64,000 nt of DNA from Ascoidea rubescens DSM 1968 (GCF_001661345.1 NW_017962914.1:1204439-1268438); one strand, 5' to 3'. Positions 1 to 10,018 are shown, counted from the first letter of the stretch. The notes: generated from the sequence alone by a model not told the origin. Numbers and translations: made by a program.

Positions 1-2
1 TA

Positions 3-605
3 GCTGAGTATAATAAAAATTATAAAGAAATAGAAAATTTGAAAAATGAGTATTTAAACAAGAAAAAAATTGAAAGGGAAGAATTGATTCAAAAAAGAGA
101 GAAATTGATTCATGTGTTCAAGAAGGAGGTTGAGAATCTCGAGACTCTTACAAAGTATTATTTAAAGGAAATCAATCAACTAAAGAGAAAACAGCGAGGA
201 GAACTTATAGTTGATGATATGCCGCATACAGATACTGGTAAAAAACAAGTTACAAGTGGAAATGAAGACAAGAATAAAGATGGAAACGATATCTCTAGCT
301 CGAACATATTGGCAAGCACCAGTATCAATGCCAGTTTAAATGCTCTTCAAAGCGGTTTTAGCAATTCAGCTGGAAATCCTGGACTTGGAATAAAACCAGC
401 TGAGATACCATGTGCTCCAATTCCTTTACAGAGCGCAGCTTCTGTCTCTGCTGGAGTGGCGATGCAGAAGGAAAATAGTGGTTCTTCTGGGACCAAGAAG
501 ACAGGCAAGAAGAAAAAGAGCCAGAAAAACAAGACCAATGCTGCGCAAGCCGGTGGTGCTAACAAAAAGGGTAAGAACAAGAACAAGAAAGATGGCAAGA
601 AGTAA
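3..605 (+). CDS. 3' end of a coiled-coil protein with a lysine-rich tail (partial)
   Basis: The reading frame is open from the window edge to a TAA at 603-605, so this is the C-terminal part of a longer gene and no start lies in view. The first 65 or so residues are charged and heptad-like (Lys, Glu, Leu, Ile), as in a coiled coil. A Ser/Ala/Gly/Pro-rich stretch of low complexity follows. The last 35 residues are strongly basic (blocks such as KKTGKKKKSQKNK and a final KKDGKK), which could act as a nuclear or nucleolar signal or an RNA-binding tail. I do not recognise the family. A non-ATG start at 39 would only be an artefact, because the frame is open upstream of it. Confidence 0.6.
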   Translation, partial: AEYNKNYKEIENLKNEYLNKKKIEREELIQKREKLIHVFKKEVENLETLTKYYLKEINQLKRKQRGELIVDDMPHTDTGKKQVTSGNEDKNKDGNDISSSNILASTSINASLNALQSGFSNSAGNPGLGIKPAEIPCAPIPLQSAASVSAGVAMQKENSGSSGTKKTGKKKKSQKNKTNAAQAGGANKKGKNKNKKDGKK

Positions 606-1210
606 GGCCACTCCTATATGTCGACAGTAAAGCAGCAAAAGCAATAAACCCACCATACTATAGCTGACTCTTCCGCCACAACACTGCTACAACACCATTC
701 TGGAAATACAGTGGCAAATGTGGTCATGCGTGTGCAATTCTTATGACACATGATTTTATTAGGTAATCAAAGCAAGACTCAATTCAAAAGGGACTCGTCA
801 CAAATAGTGTTTCAGTTCTTGAAGCAGACTGCCCCAAGTTTAATAGAAATATCAATATATAAAGAGTAGGAATTCAACAAGGAATTAAAAGAGAAAAAGA
901 ACAAGAAGGAATAAGTTTTAATATAAATAGCTAAATACATATTATTCACCAATAATAATATATAGATAGAACCCAGTAATAACCATAGACTCGTGTTCTA
1001 TCCTAGATAATATAGAGACTTATTACACGCGTATGTCACGCGAATTACACGTGACTAATTTCTTGTGACCATTGCAACCAATGTGGTGGGTCGTTCCTTC
1101 CTCGAAGGATGTCCTCAGCCCAGCAGAAGAAGCAGAAGAAGCACAGGAAGCACTGCCAGCTGGAAGTATCTGACTACGTCTGATTCGAGAGTGTTGCCAG
1201 CTGTTTGACG
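606..1210. promoter_or_regulatory. Intergenic region upstream of the velvet gene
   Basis: No convincing gene is present here. About 160-185 bp before the proposed velvet start codon lie an ACGCGT (1027-1032, matching the MCB/MluI box) and a CACGTG E-box (1048-1053). The same stretch has a higher GC content than its surroundings. A 93-codon minus-strand frame across 1023-1304 has a biased, unrecognisable translation and overlaps the first exon and intron, so I leave it out. That the two boxes regulate the velvet gene is inference from position. Confidence 0.4.
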
Positions 1211-3276
1211 ATGAATGAGCTATCTGAGGGTATGTATTGCTGCTGTGCTGGTGCTGCCTCCTCACTGTTTGGCGTCTGCATCTGTTCCCACTACTTTTTG
1301 TCACTGTGATTGCGATGCTGATGGGTTTCTAACCATCAATAAAGGAGTCTATCAACTAACTTTGCTCTGTTGTTGCTGTCTGTGAAGAGGACTATGCTTA
1401 TCAACTAATAATTGGCCAGCAGCCTGTAAGGGCTCGAATGTGTGGCCTTGGAGACAAAGATAGAAGACAAATTTCTCCTCCACCATGCATCCAGCTCGTT
1501 ATCTTGAACAAACACGATAACACTCCAATCAACCTATATCATATTAAGGACAGATTAAATTATATGCTTGTAGCTGAGTTATGGAACGCCGATAAAAAGA
1601 TTAACTTGTCTATCATTTCAACCCAATCAACTTCATCGCAGTCAGTTCCAAGATTAAATCATAACTCTTTGAACAATTCTTTGAGCAATTCTTTGAACAA
1701 CGCTTTAACTAATGATTTGAATCATTTGAGCCATTTGACTCAATTAAATCAATTAGCCCAAAATGGCTATAATTACAACGATTTTAGCTCAAACAAAACC
1801 TTTAATGATTTGCAAAACCAGATCGACAATAACAGTATGAGCAATATTGACACTATAATTAGCAATAACATGACTAATATTGATAATATGGAAAATATTG
1901 ATAATATCAATAAATTCAACAGTCTTACCAATAGTCACAATAGTAATAACGGTAATACTAATGATAACACTAACGATATCAATAACAATACTAATAATAG
2001 TAACAACAACCAAATCAGTAATGATAGTAACGATAATAATATCTTTACTTCAAACGACAACTTGTTAGACAAAATAGACACAAATCTAACCAACTACAAA
2101 TCTCAATTAAATATCCAAGATAACCATAGTGACCAAGTCAATAGAAACGGTAATGGCAATGTTAATGGTAACAATGATGATAACGCCAATAACGGAGCCT
2201 CTAATATTCAAAATGATGTAGCAATGACAAATGCACTTGAAAATGCAAATAACAACGTCATGTCTATTATTAACGACGACAATAACAATAATGCTAATAA
2301 CAATGAAAATAATAATATCAATAGTCTTGATAATGAACAACCAGAAATCCCAAATGTTCATTCAACTTTAATATACGACAAGGTCTTGGACCCAACTTCC
2401 CCAACTAGAAATTTAATTGGTAATACTGTTTCAAATGTTCTAGAATTAAACGATACCAGTAATACCAGGGGCTTATGGTTTGTTTTCCCTGACTTGTCCG
2501 TTAGAATTGAAGGTAAATTTACTTTGAAGTTTTGTCTTTTTAAAATTTCTCCTTACTACCTATTAAAATCTACTGATTCTTCATTAGGTAATGATTCGCC
2601 CTCATCTCCAAATTCTCCAGTAGATGATTCATCAAATCAAATGAATTGGTCAATTCCAATTTTAAAATCAACTTTTAGCGAACCTTTCACTGTTTATAGT
2701 GCTAAAAAGTTTCCTGGTGTTACGCCCTCAAGCCCTTTAAGTACTATTTTTGCTGAACAAGGTGTTAAAATACCAACAAAAAGATATACAAACAGAAAGA
2801 AAAATAACTCAATTTCTTCATCAAGTTCAAGAGCTTTAAACCATAGAGTTGGATCTTCTCCAACTTCTAACCTTAATGCATTTGCAGGTGCAAGTATAAA
2901 TTTGAATTCTGATGATGAAATCAACAGTAATGATAATTTAAATTTATCCAATTTAAATAATATAAATGCTAATATTGATGCAAATATTGATGCCAGTATT
3001 GATGGTAGCATTGATGGTAGCATCGATAATAATATCGATAAAATCAATAATGATAACAGCAATATCAATAATCTTAATAATGATGCCACTGACACCGCTG
3101 TTACTGCTAATAATGATGATGATGATGAAAATAAAAATGAGAAATTAATCAATTTAATTGGCAAAAACACTATTAATGTTACTAATAGTAGTGACAATAC
3201 TAATAACCACAGATTTGATCATTCTCAAATACCCAAATCTCCTCCTATAACTATTAATGCAAGAATTTCAAAGTAG
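1211..3276 (+). CDS. velB: Velvet-domain regulator, VelB type (two exons: 1211-1229 and 1388-3276)
   Basis: This encodes a nuclear velvet-family regulator. In filamentous fungi VelB dimerises with VosA or VeA and controls development and secondary metabolism. The first ATG of the long frame (1438) cuts the domain. The open sequence just upstream encodes YAYQLIIGQQPVRARMCG, the velvet N-terminal signature. Splicing a GTATGT intron (1230-1387) joins it to MNELSE at 1211, giving 635 residues. Visible motifs are CGLGDKDRRQISPPPC (about 25-40), TRNLIG and WFVFPDLSVRIEGKF (about 345-385), and FTVYSAKKFPG to QGVKIP (about 440-469), followed by a basic stretch. An Asn-rich insert of about 250 residues splits the domain. 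VelB of Aspergillus also carries a disordered insert here, though a shorter one. The C-terminus is again Asn/Asp-rich. No in-frame CTG was found. Family assignment is firm; the VelB rather than VosA call rests on the insert site and the TRNLIG motif. Confidence 0.88.
1230..1387 (+). other. velB: Predicted intron of the velvet gene
   Basis: The donor is GTATGT at 1230-1235. A branch-point-like AACTAAC lies at 1354-1360, followed by a T/G-rich tract and the first downstream AG at 1386-1387. The phase is correct: G at 1229 plus AG at 1388-1389 makes one Glu codon and leads straight into the velvet N-terminal motif. There is an in-frame stop at 1357-1359 inside the intron, so the upstream motif cannot be translated without splicing or a non-ATG start. 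Confidence 0.8.
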
Positions 3277-3839
3277 CTAGTGTGTAATTAAAATATTTTT
3301 AATTTTAAAATTTTGTCCACCTTCTTTATTACAATGTTATTTTATTATTTTATATTTAGTTTTTTAACTATATATTATCTTCTTTTTGATTTTCAAATAT
3401 TCTTTTTTTTACTTATTTTTGTTTGATTTTTAATTGCCTCAATTTTCTTCTCAAATAAATAAAAACAAAAGCTAATAAATGAATATCAGTTATTGCTCCT
3501 TTATTCTGAATCTCATCAAATGGCTTAAATCTAGCTGATGAATGAATTTATTTAAATATGATATCAATAAAACTTTTATTATTATAAATTGAGATTATAC
3601 ATGATGCTTTAAAAGAAAAAAAATTAATAATACAATACAAAACAATTAAAAAGATAAATAAAATCAAAACAAAAAAAAGTAAAAACAGAGACATGTGAAT
3701 TCTTTCTTTAAAGTAATTAAATAAGATATCACAAAATCAGCACAATCCAATCTTTGGCTAAGTAATAACAAAGTAAAATACAATTTAGACTCAAATTTCC
3801 AGCATGTTTGTTTTTCTCTTTAAACAAAATAAATAATTA
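3277..3839. other. Convergent intergenic region
   Basis: This AT-rich spacer lies between the stops of the velvet gene (plus) and the large minus-strand gene. It has T-rich tracts on the left and A-rich tracts on the right, as expected for two converging 3' UTR and terminator regions. I see no gene or RNA in it. Confidence 0.5.
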
Positions 3840-6800
3840 TCAATCCTTTTCTAAAATCTCAAAATTTTCTTCATCACTTTCAGCAAACATTTTATATGTT
3901 TGAGAACTGAAAACGGAAACAAATATTTCATTATTTTCAACTGTTTTATCTTCAAATTTAACTCCGTTATTTTCAATACCTTGGATATTTGTTTCACCTA
4001 TCGAGTTTTCTAGTTTCCTAGATAAATCGATACCATTGCCAATATTGTTTTGTGCCGGTTTTTGCTTTGGTGGTTGTGTAATATCAAGATCATTAGAAAT
4101 GGCCTGAAACAACTCTGCTTCCTCATTTTTACTGATAAAAAAATAATCATCTGATAAACTAGTGTTGGAAACTATATTATCGTTTGTAGTATCGATTTTA
4201 TTTTTGATAAATTCATCTATTTCGTTGTTTGTTTCCGAGCTTTTCAAGTCAGATGCTTGCTTATATTCATCATCCGCTTCAGTAATATTTTCAACGCCTT
4301 TCTTTTGATTAATTTTTTCTTCAGTAATTTTTTCATTCTTTTTGTTTTGATTATCTCCTCCTTCATTCTTCTCGTTTTCATCGGTTTCATTTTCAGCTTC
4401 AATTTTTTCCCAAGTAAGTCTTTCAGTATTTTTGTTATTAGTACTTTGTTCATTATCTTTTTCTTCATCAGCATTTTGAACATTGTGACTTTCGATATTT
4501 GAGTTTTGAATATCAATTTTATCAAGAATAGCTTCTTTCTCTTTTTCACTTGTTTTTCCATTAATTTTTTCTAGAGTAAAATCTTGGTTAGAAATTCTGC
4601 TTTTAATGTTTTCATCGTTTTCAGAGCTTTCTTTGTTTGAATCAACTTTCAAAGCTTGATTAATAATATTTTTAATTTCTTCTTTTTCAGAATTTACTAC
4701 ATCATCTGAAATTGAATCCAGGGTATTTTCTGGATTCTTATCAATACTTTTTTCACTTGACAACTTATCAACTGTTTCCCCTTCGTTCTTTTTTTCAATT
4801 TCAGTATCAACTTTTATCCTATCAAGATTATTGTTTACTTCAGACAAAATTTTACTCTCATTGACTTTTTTATCACTAAAAACCAATTTATCCGAGTTTT
4901 CAATCTTTTCTGCAACGTCTTTTAAAGAACTTTGAATGAAAGCATCTTCTTCAAAAAAAAACATTTGAGTTTTTTCAATAAAAATTTCATCTTCATTGTA
5001 AACTAAATCCAGTTTCTGATAATAACCCTCATCATTTTCATCTGAAGAAATAAAAGTAATTATTTCTGAGGCTTCAACAAAAACTTCGTCCATACTGGCA
5101 TCACTGAAGGAGTTTTTATTGTCTACATTTTTTTTCTCAACTTCAACCTTTTCTTGAACGTTCTCATCAACCTTTTCATCAATTTTTTCTTGAATTTCCG
5201 TTTCAGCTTTATTTTGGTTTTCGTTAATAGAAGATGAAATAGAGGTTTCAGATCTAGGACGAAAGCTACTAACTATCTTACTAACAAATCCTTTGAAAAT
5301 TTCACTGGTAGTAAAAGAAGATTGAATTGGAGAATTTTCAACAAATGATTTTAGCTTTATTTCATTTATGGTCTTTTCATTGTTAACTGGGCTTGAATCA
5401 GTGATAATAGATTCCTCTTTGGCTTTAATCACAACAGAAGGCTCGTCCAATTTTGCAGATGTCACATCATCCACATTAATAGTTTCTTCTGATTCATCGC
5501 TAACAAATAAACCTTCTGATGATTTAGATTTAACAATCTTAACCTTAGATTGAAGTTCATCTTCATTATTTTCATCTTCACTTGATGAATCCAGTATATC
5601 AATAATTTCTCCACTTTTCTTTTGAATTTTAGCGGTTGTTTGCAATCTTGAAGAATGCCTTGCCCCTTTAGAAATAGGCTTTTTAATCCTTCCAGTGCTC
5701 ATTTTTCTTCCCTTTGATAATTTAATATATTTCTCAACAGCCACGGTTGTATCACTTTTATGGTTTTCTTTATCCTTATTTTGTATGTTTTTTGATTTAG
5801 TTCTTTGTTGATTGTTGATTTCAAAAATATCAGTTTTTACTTCGTCTTCTGAAACAATAACATATTTATTCTTTAGTTCAATGTCCTCTTTATCTATTTT
5901 ATCCTCTTTATCTTCTTTACGCTTTGATTTTCTTTTGTTCTTTGTTTGATTAATGTTAGTTTCAGAAACACGATGTTCTTCAGATTCCAATTCTGATTCC
6001 AAGTCATCATTTTTATTTATTTCAACAGTGGATGATTCAAATTTGTCTTCCTCATCTTTATCTTCAATGTTAATAACATAATGTTTATTATTTTCATCTT
6101 TTACATTCTTCAAATCTTTTGATTTAATATTTGGTCTTCCAAAAACCGTCTTTCTATTTTTTTCTAAATTTTCACCTTTTTTGGATGTTAATTTCTTTGG
6201 AGAAATCTTTAAAATGGTTGAAGTTCTTAATCTTCTCGTCAAATTGCCATCCAAGTCCTGTTTTTTAATAGTAGATGAAATCAATGTAAAATCTTCATTA
6301 GAATCTTCATCAGATTCAAAATCAGAAATTACCTTATTATGAGAAAATGGTTTTTCGTTCTGTTTTGTTGATCTTCTTGTGATCTTTCTGTTCAAAAACC
6401 TATTTTGGGTAGTTGATTTGGGTTTTCTACCTCGTCTCGACTTAGGCGGTTGATGGTTCATTTCGTGTTGAATTTTCGGAATAGAGCTATCTTTTTTCTC
6501 TAATTGAGGATGGGGTGTAGCTTCGGTATCTATAATTTTTGAATTCTTGTTTGTTAACACTTCTACCTCAGAATCAGACAAAATTACCACATCAGCTTTT
6601 TTTTCAACAAAATTATTTTTTTGATTTTCTTGTGTGGCAGTTCTTAATCTCTTTCTTATGTGATTGGAAGCTAGATCAGCTTTACTATTATCCTTATCAT
6701 CGTCATTATCACCATAGTAATTTGAATTTTCATCATCTGAACTTAAATCTAGCTTTTTTCTTTTATTGAAACCCGAGTCGTTGGAGCTTTCATTGCTACT

Positions 6801-9215
6801 ACTAAGTTGAAAAACTTTATCATTATTTTGGTCATCAAGTTGATCTCTTTTGGCGATTTTTCTTCGGATTGTTGGTAAAATATTTTTAGTAGATTCATTT
6901 TCATTTTCATTTTCTGTAGGAGAATACCTTTTAGGTTTTTTTTTCTTTCTAGAAGGTTGATTTTCGGAATAAGGAAGGGAAGTTATAAAATCAAAATCGT
7001 CCTCATTAGAAGAGGAAGAAGTAAAATCAGAAAGTTGTTGGGCAATAGATTTTTGTTTGAAGTTTTGCTTGGGATTTAATTTGGAAAAACCAATTTCTTT
7101 TTTTAAAACCTTTTGAGTTTCATCAAGTTGAGGGGTTAATTCGGAAGAAGGTTTTTCTGAATCAGAATCGGTTAAGTCAATAGCTAAACTTGTATATTTG
7201 GTATCATCTTTTGATTTTCTATAAAAAGATTGGTTTCTCTTTGACATTCTTCTGGTTTCAATAGGGGTATCAGGTTTCATTTTGAGTTGATTTTCTGTTT
7301 CAAAACTAGAGTCGGAATCAGAATCATCAATAAAAATAAAATTCTTGTTTTGAGAAATTGAAGAAGTTGATTTTGAATTTGAAATTGGATTTGATCTAGA
7401 TCTTGATCTTGATCTTGATCTTGATATTGATATTGATTTTGGATTTGAAATTGAACTTGAATTATATCTTGATCTTTTTGAGACGTTTATTGTCTTTTGG
7501 TGCGAATAATTTCTAAAAGATGACTTTGAACGTAGATTGGGATTGGAATTAGAATTGGAATCGGAATTGGAATCAGAATTAGAATTAGAAAGAGCTATAA
7601 AGCTACTTGAACCTTTTGAATCTTTTGAGACAATTGGATCTGGTAATTGATGTTTTTCAGTGGAATATCTATTATTGGATGAGGTATAATCTGGATGATT
7701 TAATTTGATGTTGACGCCGACATCATCAAAATTTTTGGAAGAGGAACCATTGTTATTGCTGAGAATGTCATTAATTAGATTAATAAATTCCCAGCTATTT
7801 TTTTGAGTTGGGTTTGGCTTTTGATCTGAAGTATTTTCATTATTGTTTTTACTAGAGCGTCTTTTAGAGGTGCCATTTGGTTGGGTTGTGTTGTTAAAGG
7901 AGTTTAAAATGTCAAAGGAATTTTTGACTAAAAAGTTTTTATTTTTACTCATTGGTTTGTTGTTGTTGTTAGTAGTGGTGGTGGTGGTGGTATAATTTTT
8001 ATTGGGTTTGTTTATGAAATTTGAATAATTTGAATCAAAAACTTTTTTATTTAATATTGAAGAGAATTTTTTTTGAGAACGTAAATTTGAGTTTTGTAGT
8101 TTTAAAAAGGATTTGATTTTTTGAGAGTTTTTAATAACGTAATCATTTGAGTTATAGACTTGTTTATTATCGTATAGAGTATAGGATTCGTTAAATTCTA
8201 TGGGATAAATTTCTAGGTTTGAGAAAGAGGATAAGTTTTTTGAGGTGATTCTATTTATTGTTGATATTGAACTTTGGTGATCAATTTCGTTGAAATTGTT
8301 ATCTAAGATTAAAATGCAGTTGAATTTGTAGTAAATTTTGAAAAACTTGAAATTTTGTCTGATGAAATGTAAGAATTTTTTATAGCGTTTTTTAAAAACT
8401 AAGACAGAAGGATCGGTTGAATTTAATGAAGATGGTGAAGATAAATTCTGTAAGTTGGTCAAAGAATTGGAATAGTTGGTGATGACAAATAAGTATTTGA
8501 AATAATACTGAATGATCAGATTCAAACTGAAGGAAATTGGTTTTTTATTATCAGTTTTGAAAGATAAATTCAAGTCAGGGGAGGATATTGGTAAGTATTT
8601 GTTGAAAGAGGTTGGATTGAAAGATATGTTAGAAGCTGGGTTAGAAAGGGAGTGAGAAGAGGAGTTTGATAGATCAAGGGATGTGTTGTTAAATTTATTG
8701 AGAAATCGTAAGGTGATAGTGTTTTGGTTGTAGTCTTGAAATTGATTTTGGTTGTCTAAATAATTGTTTGAGTTATTTAGAGAATAAAATCTAAGGAAAG
8801 TTGAGTCATTGTTTAAAGACTGGTACAAATGAAAATTATTAATCTGCAAGTGATTTAAAATGTAGCAATTAATTTTAATCTTGATGTTGTTTTGGTTAAT
8901 GTTGAGGATGTTTTTGAAATTTAGCAAATCAATTAACCTGTAATTTTTTTTGTCGCTATTTGGGCTATTAATTTTGGAGTCAGTATCATCAGTATTGGTG
9001 TTGTTGTCGTTGTCATCGGTGTAAAAATTCAAGTAGTTCAAGTTCAAGTTGAATTTTTTGGCAAATATTTCGAAGATATTGATGTTGTTGTTTATAAAGT
9101 TGTTGATGTCATTTAGGTATAGTTTGTAATTGAAGTCAGGTAAATAGTCAGTATTTATAAAAGTAAAGTTGAATTCGATATAGGGAAGATTGAAAAGCTG
9201 GACGTTGTCACCCAT
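3840..9215 (-). CDS. Large disordered protein with AT-hook and multiple SUMO-interacting-like motifs
   Basis: An intact 1791-residue frame. I do not recognise an orthologue. The first 330 or so residues alternate Asn/Tyr/Phe/Leu and may hold a folded region. The middle is Ser/Asn-rich, with an RS-like run near residue 600. An AT-hook core, RRGRKPK, lies near residue 927. Several hydrophobic cores followed by acidic residues look like SUMO-interacting motifs: FIFIDDSDSDS (about 625), AIDLTDSDSE (about 677), DVVILSDSEVEVL (about 873), YVINIEDKDEED (about 1045), YVIVSEDEV (about 1117) and IIDILDSSSEDE (about 1203). The C-terminal 600 residues are Glu/Lys/Asn-rich and probably partly coiled coil. 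Together these suggest a nuclear, chromatin-linked SUMO-binding scaffold. That is inference from motifs only. Confidence 0.7.
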   Translation of the reverse strand: MGDNVQLFNLPYIEFNFTFINTDYLPDFNYKLYLNDINNFINNNINIFEIFAKKFNLNLNYLNFYTDDNDNNTNTDDTDSKINSPNSDKKNYRLIDLLNFKNILNINQNNIKIKINCYILNHLQINNFHLYQSLNNDSTFLRFYSLNNSNNYLDNQNQFQDYNQNTITLRFLNKFNNTSLDLSNSSSHSLSNPASNISFNPTSFNKYLPISSPDLNLSFKTDNKKPISFSLNLIIQYYFKYLFVITNYSNSLTNLQNLSSPSSLNSTDPSVLVFKKRYKKFLHFIRQNFKFFKIYYKFNCILILDNNFNEIDHQSSISTINRITSKNLSSFSNLEIYPIEFNESYTLYDNKQVYNSNDYVIKNSQKIKSFLKLQNSNLRSQKKFSSILNKKVFDSNYSNFINKPNKNYTTTTTTTNNNNKPMSKNKNFLVKNSFDILNSFNNTTQPNGTSKRRSSKNNNENTSDQKPNPTQKNSWEFINLINDILSNNNGSSSKNFDDVGVNIKLNHPDYTSSNNRYSTEKHQLPDPIVSKDSKGSSSFIALSNSNSDSNSDSNSNSNPNLRSKSSFRNYSHQKTINVSKRSRYNSSSISNPKSISISRSRSRSRSRSNPISNSKSTSSISQNKNFIFIDDSDSDSSFETENQLKMKPDTPIETRRMSKRNQSFYRKSKDDTKYTSLAIDLTDSDSEKPSSELTPQLDETQKVLKKEIGFSKLNPKQNFKQKSIAQQLSDFTSSSSNEDDFDFITSLPYSENQPSRKKKKPKRYSPTENENENESTKNILPTIRRKIAKRDQLDDQNNDKVFQLSSSNESSNDSGFNKRKKLDLSSDDENSNYYGDNDDDKDNSKADLASNHIRKRLRTATQENQKNNFVEKKADVVILSDSEVEVLTNKNSKIIDTEATPHPQLEKKDSSIPKIQHEMNHQPPKSRRGRKPKSTTQNRFLNRKITRRSTKQNEKPFSHNKVISDFESDEDSNEDFTLISSTIKKQDLDGNLTRRLRTSTILKISPKKLTSKKGENLEKNRKTVFGRPNIKSKDLKNVKDENNKHYVINIEDKDEEDKFESSTVEINKNDDLESELESEEHRVSETNINQTKNKRKSKRKEDKEDKIDKEDIELKNKYVIVSEDEVKTDIFEINNQQRTKSKNIQNKDKENHKSDTTVAVEKYIKLSKGRKMSTGRIKKPISKGARHSSRLQTTAKIQKKSGEIIDILDSSSEDENNEDELQSKVKIVKSKSSEGLFVSDESEETINVDDVTSAKLDEPSVVIKAKEESIITDSSPVNNEKTINEIKLKSFVENSPIQSSFTTSEIFKGFVSKIVSSFRPRSETSISSSINENQNKAETEIQEKIDEKVDENVQEKVEVEKKNVDNKNSFSDASMDEVFVEASEIITFISSDENDEGYYQKLDLVYNEDEIFIEKTQMFFFEEDAFIQSSLKDVAEKIENSDKLVFSDKKVNESKILSEVNNNLDRIKVDTEIEKKNEGETVDKLSSEKSIDKNPENTLDSISDDVVNSEKEEIKNIINQALKVDSNKESSENDENIKSRISNQDFTLEKINGKTSEKEKEAILDKIDIQNSNIESHNVQNADEEKDNEQSTNNKNTERLTWEKIEAENETDENEKNEGGDNQNKKNEKITEEKINQKKGVENITEADDEYKQASDLKSSETNNEIDEFIKNKIDTTNDNIVSNTSLSDDYFFISKNEEAELFQAISNDLDITQPPKQKPAQNNIGNGIDLSRKLENSIGETNIQGIENNGVKFEDKTVENNEIFVSVFSSQTYKMFAESDEENFEILEKD

Positions 9216-9619
9216 TTTGCAGAAAAAATGGAGTAGCAGAACAGAACCGAGGAGTGCAAGAAAACAACAGCAAAAGTTAACAGGTCTTGAGAGTATTACG
9301 ACCTCAAAATAAAAGTAATTGGCAAATCAAAGCGCCCTCCAGCTTTGATGAAAAGTATCTCCTGGCGTAAACAGAGATTGCCCTTTTGGGACCATGATCA
9401 CGTGCTCAGTAAGTGACTAGTAGTGGGTGCTTATGTAAGCGGAAAATGTGTAGTATAAAAGAGGTATAAAGGAGGTATAAAGGAGGTATAAAAGAGGTAT
9501 AAAGAGAGGTATAAAATAACGGCAATAATCGGGAACATGCGGGAATGGGCGTAAACGTGGGCATAAGAGATATCTAACTAAAAATAAAAGCGAGAAGTGC
9601 ATAAGAGATTTAGAGTGGA
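9216..9619. other. Promoter-side spacer of the large SIM-motif gene
   Basis: It lies between the start codon of the large minus-strand gene (9215) and the stop of the next minus-strand ORF. It contains a CACGTG near 9403 and the TATAAA tandem array described separately. No gene is supported; the 75-codon minus frame here only reads through the repeat. Confidence 0.4.
9451..9516. repeat. 11-bp minisatellite with six TATAAA copies
   Basis: Six TATAAA hexamers start at 9454, 9465, 9476, 9487, 9498 and 9510, so the period is 11 bp with one 12-bp step. The unit is close to GGAGGTATAAA. The period is near one DNA helical turn, which would place the TATA elements on one face of the helix. It sits about 240 bp from the start of the large minus-strand gene, with TATAAA on the plus strand. 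Confidence 0.85.
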
Positions 9620-10018
9620 CTAGCCAACGAGTATACTCGCACACACCTCACTCTCCAAGTCAGAGAGTGTGTGCACCACTCTGCTGTCAAGGTGCCCTGC
9701 ACCAGCAGCTTTGTTGAACTCAGCAACGACGAGACCGGCAAACCTCTTGTGTATCTCTGTTTCCAAGTCCTCCACACTTTCTATCTGGCTGTGTGTCTGG
9801 CTGGATCTGAGAAGCAATGGCGAGTTCTGAACGAGAGGCGAGGAGGGCTCCACGTTGGGAAACAAGTTTGTAAAGCTGGAGGAGGGGAGCATAGAGAGAT
9901 GGCTGCTGTTACTGTTGTTGTCTTTGATGTCTCGAAGGAACTTGTCTTTGGCATTCCTCACAACACCGTTGTTTTTGGAGACCATGGGGCGTATCATTGT
10001 GAATAAAGCACTGCTCAT
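9620..10018 (-). CDS. Hypothetical 132-residue protein
   Basis: An ATG-started frame of 132 residues. The first half is Ser/Asn/Pro-rich and probably disordered. The second half has an amphipathic helix-like stretch, VEDLETEIHKRFAGLVVAEF (about 79-98). No known domain is recognised. The local GC content is higher than average, which lengthens chance ORFs, and a plus-strand frame overlaps it. The amino-acid composition of this strand looks more protein-like. It could also be one exon of a spliced gene. Confidence 0.4.
   Translation of the reverse strand: MSSALFTMIRPMVSKNNGVVRNAKDKFLRDIKDNNSNSSHLSMLPSSSFTNLFPNVEPSSPLVQNSPLLLRSSQTHSQIESVEDLETEIHKRFAGLVVAEFNKAAGAGHLDSRVVHTLSDLESEVCASILVG

Noticed and set aside
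2694-3197. 167-codon minus-strand frame inside the velvet gene
   Set aside because: It is an antisense reading of Asn/Ser-rich coding repeats and gives a Leu/Ser-rich peptide without features.
9671-10006. 111-codon plus-strand frame opposite the 9620-10018 ORF
   Set aside because: It overlaps the minus-strand frame, whose composition is more protein-like. No domain is seen.
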